Shown here: positions 10,559-19,907 of the stretch, piece after piece
Numbering within the stretch: position 1 is the stretch's first letter
How the letters are laid out: every line of letters begins with the position of its first letter
Assembly (NCBI RefSeq): GCF_050038885.1
Contig: NZ_CP143624.1
Location: 3,596,001 to 3,660,000 of the forward strand
From: Myxococcus flavus
Lineage (GTDB): Bacteria > Myxococcota > Myxococcia > Myxococcales > Myxococcaceae
Direction: 5' to 3'
Length of the DNA: 64,000 bases
Notes under the pieces: generated by a model
What the model saw: the letters and a program-made list of their open reading frames with translations, nothing else
Databases searched by the model: none
What the model was told of the DNA's origin: nothing
Program-made: the position numbers and the translations under genes

Positions 10559-10576
10559 GTCGCGGGATCTACCACG

Positions 10577-11431
10577 CTACTTCTTCCAGAACATCAGTGC
10601 GTCGAGCAGGTCCAGTCCGGGGCCCACCGCGGAGCGGGAGCTGTTGTTCTCGAAGTACGTCAGGTCGACGAGCAGGGCGACCGCCAGCACCAATTGCCGC
10701 AGCCGGAAGTCCGTGCACTGCGGTTGGAAGTCGAGGGTGAAGGTGTCCGCGGCGCTGAAGCTCTCCTGAAGGAGGCCACTCCAGCGCTTGCGGACGACGG
10801 CCACTTCCGCGTCACCCTGGAAGATGCGGAAGGTCCAGGGTCTGAAGAGCGGGCCCTTCACGGTGGCGATGACGGCGCCTCCGGGCGTCACGATGTCCAG
10901 CCTGCGCCCCAGCAGGGTGAAGCGCTGCTGGATTCGCGCCATCAGCCGGCCATCCCACGCCAGGACGTCCGCCTTCGTGAGGATGATGCTCCAGGGGCGC
11001 TCCACGACGAGCGCAACGATACCTCCCTGCGTCATGCACTCCAGCCGAGCCTTGTAGAAGGGCCAGAAGGTCCGCCGGAGCATGGCGCCGAAGCCACGTG
11101 CCTCCTCTTCCGCGTACAGCACGACGCGGCCCATGTTGTCGCAGACCTCGTAGCGGTTGCGTGTCTGGGCGCCGAAGATGATTTCCAGGCCCTCGCGGAA
11201 CTGCCGCATGCGCAGCGCGGGCGTCTCCATCATCACCTGGAGGGCCATGCGCAGCTCGGTGCCCATGTGGCGCACGTCGCCCGGAAGCCCCTTGCCCGCG
11301 CCGGACGGCACCTCGACCTCGGGGAGCGGCTCCACGGCCGCGCTGGCGGGCGCTTCCGGCTGGCGGGGCGTGCGGCCACGCCAGTCCAGCTCCAACTCGG
11401 TCGTATCCGCCAGGGGGCGCTTGTCGCTCAT
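10577..11431 (-). CDS. Tubby/phospholipid-scramblase-like (LURP-one-related) protein
   Basis: 284 residues from ATG 11431 (MSDKRPLADTTELEL). A frame extension to 11461 exists but would start on GTG inside a palindrome. Residues about 75-280 match the Tubby-C-like/scramblase fold in pattern: NRYEVCDNMGRVVLYAEEE, a beta-barrel with alternating hydrophobic strands, and a hydrophobic C-terminal helix (LRQLVLAVALLVDL). The middle contains RPWSIILTKADVLAWDGRLM, typical of these barrels. Bacterial members are poorly understood; a lipid- or membrane-associated role is inferred. It is 18 bp upstream of the HEAT gene and so likely heads, or is an early gene of, that operon. Confidence 0.75.
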   Translation of the reverse strand: MSDKRPLADTTELELDWRGRTPRQPEAPASAAVEPLPEVEVPSGAGKGLPGDVRHMGTELRMALQVMMETPALRMRQFREGLEIIFGAQTRNRYEVCDNMGRVVLYAEEEARGFGAMLRRTFWPFYKARLECMTQGGIVALVVERPWSIILTKADVLAWDGRLMARIQQRFTLLGRRLDIVTPGGAVIATVKGPLFRPWTFRIFQGDAEVAVVRKRWSGLLQESFSAADTFTLDFQPQCTDFRLRQLVLAVALLVDLTYFENNSSRSAVGPGLDLLDALMFWKK

Positions 11432-11436
11432 TCGCT

Positions 11437-11451
11437 TCACGCTAAGCGTGA
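11437..11451. promoter_or_regulatory. Perfect palindrome before the scramblase-like gene
   Basis: A 15-bp perfect inverted repeat (TCACGCT-A-AGCGTGA) lies 6-20 bases upstream of ATG 11431. The position suits an operator or an mRNA hairpin over the ribosome site. No known regulator is recognised. Confidence 0.35.
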
Positions 11452-11480
11452 GCCGCGCCAACCGATAATCGGTCCAGGGT

Positions 11481-14400
11481 TCAGGGACTGGGCCGGAGCA
11501 CGACGTGGATGTCCCGCGTGAGCGTCGCCCCGTCCGTCACAGTCAGCTCCTCCCGGTAGGCCTGGAGTTGCGCATCCCATGGGGCCTGCTTGCCGATGGC
11601 GATGAACGTGTAGCGCCCGGCTGGGAGCTGCTCGTACACCCGGCTCAGCCCGCTGCTCTGGGGGGACTCGAAGAGCTGCTCGGAATACGCTCGCCTTCGG
11701 AGCTCCACTGTCGACGTGGCGGGCGGCACGGAGCCTGGGATCAGCGCGAGGAAGTAGATGTTTTCTTCCTGGAGACCCGGGGGCAGCCGGACGCTGAGCC
11801 GCACCGTGGCGCTTCCGGGGGGCTCGCGAACGGCCAGCGTCACCCGGCCCATGGGAGGAATCTGGACGCGCTGGGCCAGGAACGTCACCGGGCGGCCCTC
11901 CAGGTTTCTCGCCTTCACGATATTCAGCACGTAGGTGCCACCCGGCACTTTGTGGGCGCGGAAGGTCCCCGCTGCTTCCTCGACGGACACGATGCCGGGT
12001 TCGGGATCGTCACCACCGACAGGTGAGAGCCAGACGGTGGCCTCGACGGGCTGACCGTCGCGGTCCGTCATCGCGCCCTCCACGTAGGCGCCCGGGTACA
12101 GCCGCAGCTCCAGGTCCATATCGCCGGTGCCCACCGGTCGCCGCAACTCGGGATGGGCGCCATTCAGGGGGTGAACGAGGAGGTCCAGCGGGCGGTCCTC
12201 CACCAGCGGCAGGTGGAAGGTGCCATCCGGGCCGGTGCGGCCCGCCACCAGGGGGGGATGGAGTCCCCTCTCCGCCACCCTGCCCTGACCCGGCAGGTAG
12301 GCCCCCACAAAGGCCCCTTCGATGGGTTGCAAGGTCTCCGCGTCCAGCACGTGCCCCCGAATCTGGCGGCCCGCTTCCATCCGAACCGCGCCCAGGTCCA
12401 CCTCCTCGCCGGGGGATACATCGAGCTGTCGCGTGGTGTGATTGAGGCCAGGGACCGCGAACTCCAACGGCATGCCCCAGGGCCCGCGTGCTGAAATCCG
12501 GAAGGCGCCCTCAGGGTCCCGGAACTCCTGCTCGTTGATGAAGAAGTGGGTGATGGGCGTGCCGTTGCTGCGCACCAGCCGCCCGCGGACACGGCCCATA
12601 CTGCGCAGTTCCAGCCGCACGTCCTCGTCCCCGGCCATGGCGCGGACCGCGGGTGTACTGTCGCCCGGGAACTGCTTCCTGGCGGACTCGAAGTCATAGC
12701 CCTCTTTTTGGGCCCGCAGCTCGCATGCGCCATCGGGCATGTGGTGAAGCGTGAAGCGTCCATCCGGGCCGGAGTACACGGCGTCGTCGAGGGAGGAGTG
12801 ACGTTCTCCCTGAAGTGGTTTCCCCTCCACCTTTGCACGGGCCACCGGGTGCCCGCGCTCATCCACCACGATGCCTGACACCGGCTGCCCCGTGTCCAGC
12901 CGCAGGGAGGCTTCCACCGTCTCCGTGCCTTGCACGCTCACGGTGCGCGACGCGCGTTGCGGGACGCCGCCGACGTCCAGCTCCGCGTGCAGGGTATAGG
13001 TGCCCGGCGGAAGGCTGCCGAAATGGAATCGGCCCGAGTCGCCGCTGTCGGTCACCTGCGTGGGGTGCTGGCCATCGGAGGTCAGCGAGAGCTGCAGGGT
13101 GCGCAGCGGCACGTCGTAGGTGTTCGTGATGATGCCCTCCACGCGTGCCGCCGCGCGCAGCACCACGCGCAGGTCCGGCGTGGGCGCTTCGACCGGCACC
13201 TCCGCGGGCAGGTGGCGCTCGCTGCGGATGGTCAGGGTCGCGGCCATGGGCCGAGGGAAGTCGAGGTCGAAGTGGCCCTGCTCGTCCGTCACCGCGCCGG
13301 CCACGTAGATGCCCTCTCCCGCATCGACTCTCACCGCGGCGCCCGGCACGGGGCGGCCGTCCGCCTCGGTGACGGTGCCTTGCACGACATGCGCGCGCTG
13401 GAGGATGAACTCCAGGGGCGGATTGGAGTGGGAGAGGGTGACGTCCATCAGCTGTTTGAACTGGTAGCCCCTGGCGACCGCGGTGAACACGTAGTGCTCG
13501 CGCCGCAGGGGCCCGAGTCGGAACCGGCCATCCGCCTCCGTGGTGGCGACGACAGGCGCCAGTCCCAGCTTGCCCGGGACGCTCACCTCGGCACCCGCGA
13601 TGGGACGTCCGGATTCGTCGCGCACGACGCCCTCCACGACGACGAGCGTGCCCAGATGGATGGTGGGCTCCAATGCCCTGCCTTCCTCCGTCAGCGTCAC
13701 GTTCGCGAAGCCATGGCGGCCGAGGTGCTCCGCCCGCACCTCGTAGTCGCCGGGGGAGAGCTGCTCGAAGCTGAAGCGACCCTCCTGGTCCGTGGTGGTG
13801 ACCCTTGAGCTGTGCACGAGGTGCACCTCGGCGCCCGCGACGAGGCTCCCCTCGGCGAGCACGCGCCCGGAGAACCCTCGGGAGGGATGGAGCGTGATGA
13901 CGGTGAACGCGTCGTCCAGGCCCCGGTGGTACTCGGGCAGCAGGTCCGGAGCGAAGGCGACGGCGCTGTAGTCCCCCTTGGGCAGCGGGCCGAAGGTGAA
14001 GCGGCCTTCCGTGTCCGTGGTGGCCTCGAAGAAGCGCGAGTGCGCCTGGTGGAAGAGCGTCACGCGCGCGCCGGCCAGGCCCGCTCCGGATTCGCCGATG
14101 ACCCGTCCCGGGAAGACGCGGCCGGCTTCCAGGCGAAGCTCCACGTCGTCCGCGCCGGCGCGGATGTCTGGCACCATCGCGGCATCGTGGCCACCGAAGG
14201 CCCACAGCGTCACGGTGCCCTCGGGCAGCGCGTCCAGTTGGAAGGTACCGTCTTCCGAGGTGAGCGCTTGGGCGAGCACGGGCGTGTCACCATGGCCTGC
14301 CTCGACCAGCCCCTTCACGAGCTCCTCCGACTCACCCAAGCAATTGCTGGACGACAGCGGCATGTCCTCCTCGGAGGTGTCACAGGGCAGCGCGGACAGG

Positions 14401-14660
14401 GACTCGCCGGGCATGGCGCGCGTGGCGGAGACCGTGGTGCCCGGGGCGGGGCGGCGCTGCGCGTCGAGCACGCGTCCACGGATGACGTGATTGCCCCGCG
14501 GCGGTGGGGTGGGGGCGCTGAGCGGCTGGCGCGTCCCTGAAGTCGTTCGCGAGGCCGTGGGAGCCTCTTCCGAGGTACCTGCCTGGAAGCGGATGAGTGC
14601 CACGGCCAGCACCAGCGCCAGAGCGCCGAGTGCCATCCTCATTGCCGACTGCTTGCGCAT
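11481..14660 (-). CDS. Membrane-anchored carboxypeptidase-regulatory-like repeat protein (copy A)
   Basis: 1059 residues from ATG 14660 (MRKQSAMRMALGALALVLAV), with GGGGGAA nine bases upstream; the frame extends further but the extension has no hydrophobic start. One N-terminal membrane helix (residues about 7-23), then many beta-sandwich modules of about 80-90 residues of the CarboxypepD_reg/CNA-B type, each with a strand such as VxGxVxDxxGxPxxGAxV and ending in a GxYxLxAxxxG-like motif. No protease active site is seen. Probably a periplasmic or cell-surface stalk. It is a tandem paralog of the next gene, with the same N- and C-terminal layout. Confidence 0.88.
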   Translation of the reverse strand: MRKQSAMRMALGALALVLAVALIRFQAGTSEEAPTASRTTSGTRQPLSAPTPPPRGNHVIRGRVLDAQRRPAPGTTVSATRAMPGESLSALPCDTSEEDMPLSSSNCLGESEELVKGLVEAGHGDTPVLAQALTSEDGTFQLDALPEGTVTLWAFGGHDAAMVPDIRAGADDVELRLEAGRVFPGRVIGESGAGLAGARVTLFHQAHSRFFEATTDTEGRFTFGPLPKGDYSAVAFAPDLLPEYHRGLDDAFTVITLHPSRGFSGRVLAEGSLVAGAEVHLVHSSRVTTTDQEGRFSFEQLSPGDYEVRAEHLGRHGFANVTLTEEGRALEPTIHLGTLVVVEGVVRDESGRPIAGAEVSVPGKLGLAPVVATTEADGRFRLGPLRREHYVFTAVARGYQFKQLMDVTLSHSNPPLEFILQRAHVVQGTVTEADGRPVPGAAVRVDAGEGIYVAGAVTDEQGHFDLDFPRPMAATLTIRSERHLPAEVPVEAPTPDLRVVLRAAARVEGIITNTYDVPLRTLQLSLTSDGQHPTQVTDSGDSGRFHFGSLPPGTYTLHAELDVGGVPQRASRTVSVQGTETVEASLRLDTGQPVSGIVVDERGHPVARAKVEGKPLQGERHSSLDDAVYSGPDGRFTLHHMPDGACELRAQKEGYDFESARKQFPGDSTPAVRAMAGDEDVRLELRSMGRVRGRLVRSNGTPITHFFINEQEFRDPEGAFRISARGPWGMPLEFAVPGLNHTTRQLDVSPGEEVDLGAVRMEAGRQIRGHVLDAETLQPIEGAFVGAYLPGQGRVAERGLHPPLVAGRTGPDGTFHLPLVEDRPLDLLVHPLNGAHPELRRPVGTGDMDLELRLYPGAYVEGAMTDRDGQPVEATVWLSPVGGDDPEPGIVSVEEAAGTFRAHKVPGGTYVLNIVKARNLEGRPVTFLAQRVQIPPMGRVTLAVREPPGSATVRLSVRLPPGLQEENIYFLALIPGSVPPATSTVELRRRAYSEQLFESPQSSGLSRVYEQLPAGRYTFIAIGKQAPWDAQLQAYREELTVTDGATLTRDIHVVLRPSP

Positions 14661-14770
14661 CGTATCGTGTTCCCCCGGTAGGGCCCCACCTCGAACCTGG
14701 TGCCCATCTTTGCCTGAGGCCTCGGGCTGGCGAAACACGTTGCCGTCCCATCGGCCCGGGCCGGAGGCCC

Positions 14771-17700
14771 TCAGGGGATGGGGCGGGGCGCCACCTGGAT
14801 TTCGCGCGCCAGCGTTGCGCCCTCCGCGAGGGAGAGCTCCTCCCGGTGGAGCTCGAAGCGCGGAGGCGAGTCCTCCACCTCCAGGAGGACGATGAACGTG
14901 TAGCGTCCACCTGGAAGCTGCTCGTACACGTGCTCGGTGCCGTGGCTCTTCGTGGAGGCGCGGATGTCCCCGAAGCGGGCGCGATTGCGCAGGTCCCTGC
15001 CGGAGATGCCGGGTGGAAGCGTGCCCGCCAGCAGCGCCGTGTATTGTCCCGTCCCCGGAGGGATGGGCGGCATCCGGACGTCGAGCCGCAGCGTGCCGCC
15101 GCCGGTGGTCTCGGTGAGCGCGAACGCCACCTTCCCCATGGGCGGAATCGTCACGCGCCGCGGGAGGATGGTCACGCTGCGGCCCTCTGCCGTGCGGCCC
15201 ACGGAGGCGGACAGGGTGTAGGTCCCCTCGGGGACGTGCTCGGCCAGGAAAGACCCCGTCTCCTCCTCGACGGGGAAGGAGGTGCCCTGGGCGTCGGGTA
15301 TGAGATGCACGATGGCGTCCACGGGCTTCCCGTCGCGGTCCGTGAGGGTGCCTTCCACCCGCGCACCGGGGGGGATCCGAAGCTCCAGGTTCTCGTCACC
15401 CGTGCCAATGTGCTGGCGCCGCAGCGGGTGGCCCAGGTTCGTCTGGACCAGCACGTCCAGCGGACGTGCCTCCAGCGGTGGGAAGGTGAAGGCTCCGTCG
15501 GTACCAGTGACGGCCACGGCCACCGGGGTGGTTTCCTCCATCGAGCCGCCTTCGCCCGGCAGGTGGACCTCGATGATGGCGTCCACCAGGGGCTGATACG
15601 TCTCCGCGTCCACCACCCGGCCGCGCACCTTGCGGCCTGCCACCAGCCGCACCTCACCCAGGTCGAGGTCCTCTCCCGCGGCGACCTGCACCACGTGCAC
15701 GGCCCGCGTCAGTCCGGGGGCCTCGAAGCTCAGCCGCTGCTCGCCGGCCATGAGGGCGGCGAACTGGAAGGCGCCGCGCGGGTCTCGGAAGGACTGCTCG
15801 TTGAGGGTGAATCGCGTGATGGGCGAGCCATCCTCGCGCACCAGGCGACCATGGATGTGGCCCTGGCTGCGCAGCACCAGGCGCACGTCGCGCGCTCCAG
15901 ACTTCGCGAGCACCGCGGAAGGGCTGACGCCAGGGGCCAGGGGCTCGGTGGCCTCGAAGGCATAGCCGTCCTTCGATGCGCGCAGCGAGCTCGCGCCGTC
16001 CGCCAGGTGGTTCAAGGTGAAGCGGCCCTCCGCGTCGCTGTAGGCGATTGCGGGGAGGACGCCTCGGCCCTTCGTGTCGAGCGAGTTCGCGTCAATCATC
16101 GCGTTCGCCACCGGGCGTCCGAGCTCGTCCACCACGATGCCGGAGATGGGCTCCCCTGTGTCCAACTGCAGTGAGGTCTCCACGGTTTCGGTGCCGTGGA
16201 CGGTGAGGGTTTGCGTCGCCTGCCGGGTCACGGAGCCGATGTCCGCTCCGGCCCTCAAGGTGTAACGGCCCGGTGGAACTCCACCGATGGAGAAGTGCCC
16301 CTCCTCGTCGCTCTGGACCTGCCAGGAGCGCTGTTTCGTCTCATCATCCACCAGGGTGACGGCGACGCGGCGGATGGGCGTTCCCCGGGAGCTCGTGACG
16401 GTGCCTTCCACCCGGGCTGCCCCGCGCAGCACCACACGAAGCCCCGAGCCGGGCGCGCTCGCCAGGATGCGCTCTTCCAAGTGGCTCTCGCTGGTGAAGA
16501 CGAGGGTGTGACGCCCGGGCCTGGGGAACGCCAGCTCGAAGCGGCCGTTTGCATCCGAGGTGACGGTCTCCACGTCCTGGAGCTCCGTCTCCGCCTCGTC
16601 GCGCTCCTGGTCGTCGAGGGCGACCTCCACGTCGGCCACGGGGTTGCCCTGGGCGTCGGTGACGGCGCCTTGGACCAGGTAGGCGCTCGGGAGGGTGAAG
16701 TCCAGACGCAGGCCGGGCGCGGGGGTGTCCTCATGCAGCAGGCCCTGGTAGCCGGAGGCCACGACGTTGAAGACATAGGGCTCGAGCCGCAGCGGCCCCA
16801 ATCGGAACCGGCCATCCGCCGACGTGGCGGCGTAGTCCACCGGCGGCGCCTGGCCTCTCGGCGGGGCGGCGCCCACCGAGGCCTCGCGGATGGGGCGGCC
16901 GGACTCGTCGCGCACGGTGCCTTCCAGGTACACGTGCGTTCCCAGCCGCACGGTGGCGTCCGCGTCTCCGCCTTCCTCGGTCAGCGTCACCGCGGCGAAG
17001 CCGTACTCGCCCTGGTGTTCGGCGCGCACCTCGTAGTCGCCTGGCGCGAGCGAGTCGAAGGAGAAGCGGCCCTGCGCGTCCGTCACGCCCGCCTGCGAGG
17101 TGTGCTCCACATGGACTTCCGCTCCCGCCACGGGCGCCTCGTCGGCGAGCACGCGTCCCGACAGCCGCCGGGGCGGGTGGAGGACGACGGGGTCGATGAC
17201 CTCCTCGTCCACGTCCTGGAGGGAGTCCGTCAGCAGGCCCTCGCTGGCGGCGACGAGGGTGTAGTCCCCCGGAGGCAAGGGGCCGAAGGCGAAGCGGCCC
17301 TCCGAATCGGCCTGGGCCGCGAAGAAGCGGGAGTGCGCCTGGTGGAAGAGCGTCACGCGCGCGCCGGGCAACGGCCTGCCGGACTCGTCGACGACGCGGC
17401 CAGGAAGGAAGAGGCCTTCTTCGAGGACGAGCTCCACATCCTCCGTGCGGGTGGGGACGTCCAGCGCCAGGGCGGCGTGCCGCTCACCGATGGCCCAGAG
17501 CGCTACGGTGCCCTCCGGCAGTCCGCTGAGCACGAACGTGCCGTCCGGCGCGCTCACGGCCTGGGCAACCACCGGGGAAGCGCCATGGCCTGCCTCGACG
17601 AGGCTTCGCACCCGTTCCTCGGACTCGCCGATGCAATCGCCGGAGGATAGCGGGACGTCTGGCGCGGAGTCACAGAGCAGCGCGGACAGGGACTCGCCGG

Positions 17701-17956
17701 GCATGGCGCGCGTGGCGGAGAGGGTGATGCCTGGGGCGGGACGGCGCTGCGTGTCGAGCACGCGTCCGCGGAGCACATGGTTGCCATGCGGAGGTGGAGT
17801 GGGGGCGCTGGACACCGTGCGCGGGCGGGACGTCGCCTGTGAGGTTTTCGTGGGTGCTTCGTCTTCCGAGGTGCCCGTCCGGAAGCGCACGAACGCCACC
17901 GCCAGCACCAGCGCGAACACGCCGAGTGCCACCCTGACCGCTGGCTGCTTGCGCAT
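14771..17956 (-). CDS. Membrane-anchored carboxypeptidase-regulatory-like repeat protein (copy B)
   Basis: 1061 residues from ATG 17956 (MRKQPAVRVALGVFALVLAV), preceded by GGGGGACACC. N-terminal membrane anchor, a low-complexity TSQATSRPRTVSSAPTPPP linker, then serial beta-sandwich modules like those of copy A. The first module (HVLRGRVLDTQRRPAPG) and the SATRAMPGESLSAL stretch are nearly identical between the copies, as is the ending (REIQVAPRPIP against RDIHVVLRPSP). A tandem duplication followed by divergence is the simplest explanation. The 110-bp spacer before copy A allows co-transcription. Cell-surface scaffold or adhesive role is inferred only. Confidence 0.88.
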   Translation of the reverse strand: MRKQPAVRVALGVFALVLAVAFVRFRTGTSEDEAPTKTSQATSRPRTVSSAPTPPPHGNHVLRGRVLDTQRRPAPGITLSATRAMPGESLSALLCDSAPDVPLSSGDCIGESEERVRSLVEAGHGASPVVAQAVSAPDGTFVLSGLPEGTVALWAIGERHAALALDVPTRTEDVELVLEEGLFLPGRVVDESGRPLPGARVTLFHQAHSRFFAAQADSEGRFAFGPLPPGDYTLVAASEGLLTDSLQDVDEEVIDPVVLHPPRRLSGRVLADEAPVAGAEVHVEHTSQAGVTDAQGRFSFDSLAPGDYEVRAEHQGEYGFAAVTLTEEGGDADATVRLGTHVYLEGTVRDESGRPIREASVGAAPPRGQAPPVDYAATSADGRFRLGPLRLEPYVFNVVASGYQGLLHEDTPAPGLRLDFTLPSAYLVQGAVTDAQGNPVADVEVALDDQERDEAETELQDVETVTSDANGRFELAFPRPGRHTLVFTSESHLEERILASAPGSGLRVVLRGAARVEGTVTSSRGTPIRRVAVTLVDDETKQRSWQVQSDEEGHFSIGGVPPGRYTLRAGADIGSVTRQATQTLTVHGTETVETSLQLDTGEPISGIVVDELGRPVANAMIDANSLDTKGRGVLPAIAYSDAEGRFTLNHLADGASSLRASKDGYAFEATEPLAPGVSPSAVLAKSGARDVRLVLRSQGHIHGRLVREDGSPITRFTLNEQSFRDPRGAFQFAALMAGEQRLSFEAPGLTRAVHVVQVAAGEDLDLGEVRLVAGRKVRGRVVDAETYQPLVDAIIEVHLPGEGGSMEETTPVAVAVTGTDGAFTFPPLEARPLDVLVQTNLGHPLRRQHIGTGDENLELRIPPGARVEGTLTDRDGKPVDAIVHLIPDAQGTSFPVEEETGSFLAEHVPEGTYTLSASVGRTAEGRSVTILPRRVTIPPMGKVAFALTETTGGGTLRLDVRMPPIPPGTGQYTALLAGTLPPGISGRDLRNRARFGDIRASTKSHGTEHVYEQLPGGRYTFIVLLEVEDSPPRFELHREELSLAEGATLAREIQVAPRPIP

Positions 17957-18038
17957 GGTGTGGTGTCCCCCGGGGCGTGCCCTGCCTCGAACCCGGCGTC
18001 CATCTTGGACCGGGGCTGCGCTCTAGAGGAAGAGGGGG

Positions 18039-18890
18039 CTATGCGCCGGAGGCGTCTCGCGTCTGCGCCTCGATGCGCGCTTTTTCCGAGATGATGAGAT
18101 TCCGGACGTGCTCACGCAGGGCGGGCACGTCTTCGAACGCGCTGGGGTCCACGGGGGGCATGACCTGGACGTGGCAGCGGGCGGTGGTGTCCAGCACCAG
18201 GCCATGCTTGGGCAGGGTACGCGCGGTGCCGGTGAGGACCACGGGGATGACGGGGCAGCGCTGCTTCATGGCCAGCACGAAGGCGCCATCCTTGAAGGGC
18301 TTCACGTTGCCGTCGGACGAGCGCGTGCCTTCGGGGAACATGAGGATGGGCACGCCGCGCGACAGCCAGTATTCGCACTGGGCCATCATCTTCGCGATGC
18401 TCGCCTTGTCTCCGCGCACCAGGGGGACATAGCGGTTGAACCGCATGTTCCAGCCGATGAGGGGCAGGTTGAAGTTCGACGCCTTGGAGACCCACTTGAA
18501 GGGACGGTAGAGGCCGAAGAGGACCAGGATGTCGCCGAGCGACTCGTGGTTGGACACGAGCACCGCCGCGCCCTTCCAGGGCAGGTGCTCGCGGCCGTCG
18601 ACCTTCAGGTGCCAGAGCGGGTTGACGTAGAAGTAGAGCTGCGCCCAGAAGCACGAATACAGGTGCAGGATGCGCCCGTTCCGGTCGAACGGCAGCGTGA
18701 CGGCCCAGACCAGGAGGGCGCCCACGAAGAGCACCGTGCTGGAGACCACCAGAAACGCCCAGAAGACGATGGAGAACAGGAGTCGGATGGCGCGGCAGTG
18801 TGCCACAGGCCCGTGGCTTGTGGGCCTGTACTTGGCGGTGCCGCGGCGCGGTGTCTTGGCCTGAAGCTTCGGGCGAAGGGACTCCGGCAC
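18039..18890 (-). CDS. plsC: 1-acyl-sn-glycerol-3-phosphate acyltransferase family protein
   Basis: 283 residues from GTG 18890 with GAAG upstream. PlsC-type acyltransferases move an acyl group to lysophosphatidic acid (phospholipid synthesis) or a related lysolipid at the inner membrane. Motif I is N114-H115-x4-D120 (NHESLGD), motif III is FPEGTRSSDG at about 185-194, and a hydrophobic helix at residues 37-66 anchors the protein. Length is a little above the usual ~240, through a basic N-terminal tail (PKLQAKTPRRGTAKYRP). Several paralogs are usual in myxobacteria, so the acceptor is uncertain. Confidence 0.88.
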   Translation of the reverse strand: MPESLRPKLQAKTPRRGTAKYRPTSHGPVAHCRAIRLLFSIVFWAFLVVSSTVLFVGALLVWAVTLPFDRNGRILHLYSCFWAQLYFYVNPLWHLKVDGREHLPWKGAAVLVSNHESLGDILVLFGLYRPFKWVSKASNFNLPLIGWNMRFNRYVPLVRGDKASIAKMMAQCEYWLSRGVPILMFPEGTRSSDGNVKPFKDGAFVLAMKQRCPVIPVVLTGTARTLPKHGLVLDTTARCHVQVMPPVDPSAFEDVPALREHVRNLIISEKARIEAQTRDASGA

Positions 18891-18929
18891 CGCTTCACCC
18901 AGCGTTCGAGCCGCATGGCGGACGGAAAG

Positions 18930-19820
18930 TCAGGGGCTTCCGCGCTGGGCGCATCGGGCGAGCAGCGCCGAGAGAATAGGCTCGGCATGTGTCCACAGGA
19001 GCGCGCCGCCCGCGTCGGGTTCCAGGTGGAGCCGCGCGGTGGGGATTCTCCGGGCGAGCGTCCGCCCCTGGTCGGGCGAGTGGACCGTGCTCGTGTCGAG
19101 GCCACCGTACCAGAGGTCCACGGGCACGGTGAGCGCCTCCAGCTCGAAGGGCCAGCGAGACATGGCCAGCACCGTGTCCCGCGCATAGCCCGCCGCGCCC
19201 TGCGCGAAGCCCTCCTCCAGGGCGCGCCGGTACGCCTCGGCGAAGCGCGGCTCGGTATACACGGCGCGGTCGGCCTCGCAGCTCATGCCGATGACCATGT
19301 CCCACATCATCTGGACGCTCATCCCCGCGAAGAAGGCCTCGGCTCGGGCGGGCTCCGTGGCGGTGAGCACCACCAGCCGCGCGACGTCGGGATGGCGCAG
19401 TCCCCGCAGCGCCGGGTGCGCCAGCTCATCTCCCCCCGAGACGATGGCGGCGCCCTCCACGACCCGAGCGGCCGCGCAGGCGAGCGCGAACGGCGCGCCC
19501 TGGGAGAACCCCACCGCGAGCAGCCCGCGCAGCTCCCGAGCGGCGGAGAAGTGCTGGACGTCGGTGGCCCAGTCCAGGAGGTTGCGCCGAGGCGCGGGTG
19601 TGGAGGCTCCCAGTCCTGGTCGGTCGATGGAGATGAGCCGGACGCCCTGCCTCCTGAGCGCGTCCGCGCCGAAGCCCAGCCAGCGGCTCGTCGCCGCACC
19701 CGGGCAAAGCAACACGGGCCTGCCGTAGGCGGAGCCCCACTCGCTCCATCCCAGCACGCGGCCATCGGGCAGCGGCGTCGTCCCCAGGCGCTCGGGGCCC
19801 TGCAAGTCGGTCGTCGTCAT
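18930..19820 (-). CDS. Alpha/beta-hydrolase
   Basis: 296 residues from ATG 19820 (MTTTDLQGPERLG); a longer frame to 19871 adds a tail lacking homologous character. Alpha/beta-hydrolase fold: oxyanion strand VLLCPGAATSRW, nucleophile elbow GFSQG (Ser106), and the expected acid in VDLWYGGLDTS. The C-terminus contains LDTSTVHSPDQGRTLA and a late His in LLWTHAEPIL. The substrate cannot be told. It lies 39 bp upstream of the acyltransferase on the same strand and 87 bp downstream of the YhaN gene. Confidence 0.8.
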   Translation of the reverse strand: MTTTDLQGPERLGTTPLPDGRVLGWSEWGSAYGRPVLLCPGAATSRWLGFGADALRRQGVRLISIDRPGLGASTPAPRRNLLDWATDVQHFSAARELRGLLAVGFSQGAPFALACAAARVVEGAAIVSGGDELAHPALRGLRHPDVARLVVLTATEPARAEAFFAGMSVQMMWDMVIGMSCEADRAVYTEPRFAEAYRRALEEGFAQGAAGYARDTVLAMSRWPFELEALTVPVDLWYGGLDTSTVHSPDQGRTLARRIPTARLHLEPDAGGALLWTHAEPILSALLARCAQRGSP

Positions 19821-19907
19821 GTCGCGGATGGTCGAGGCCCTGGAGGGAGCCTGACACGGCCTCCATGGCACTCAATACGTTCCGAGCACGCCGTCCTGGC
19901 GGCAGAC

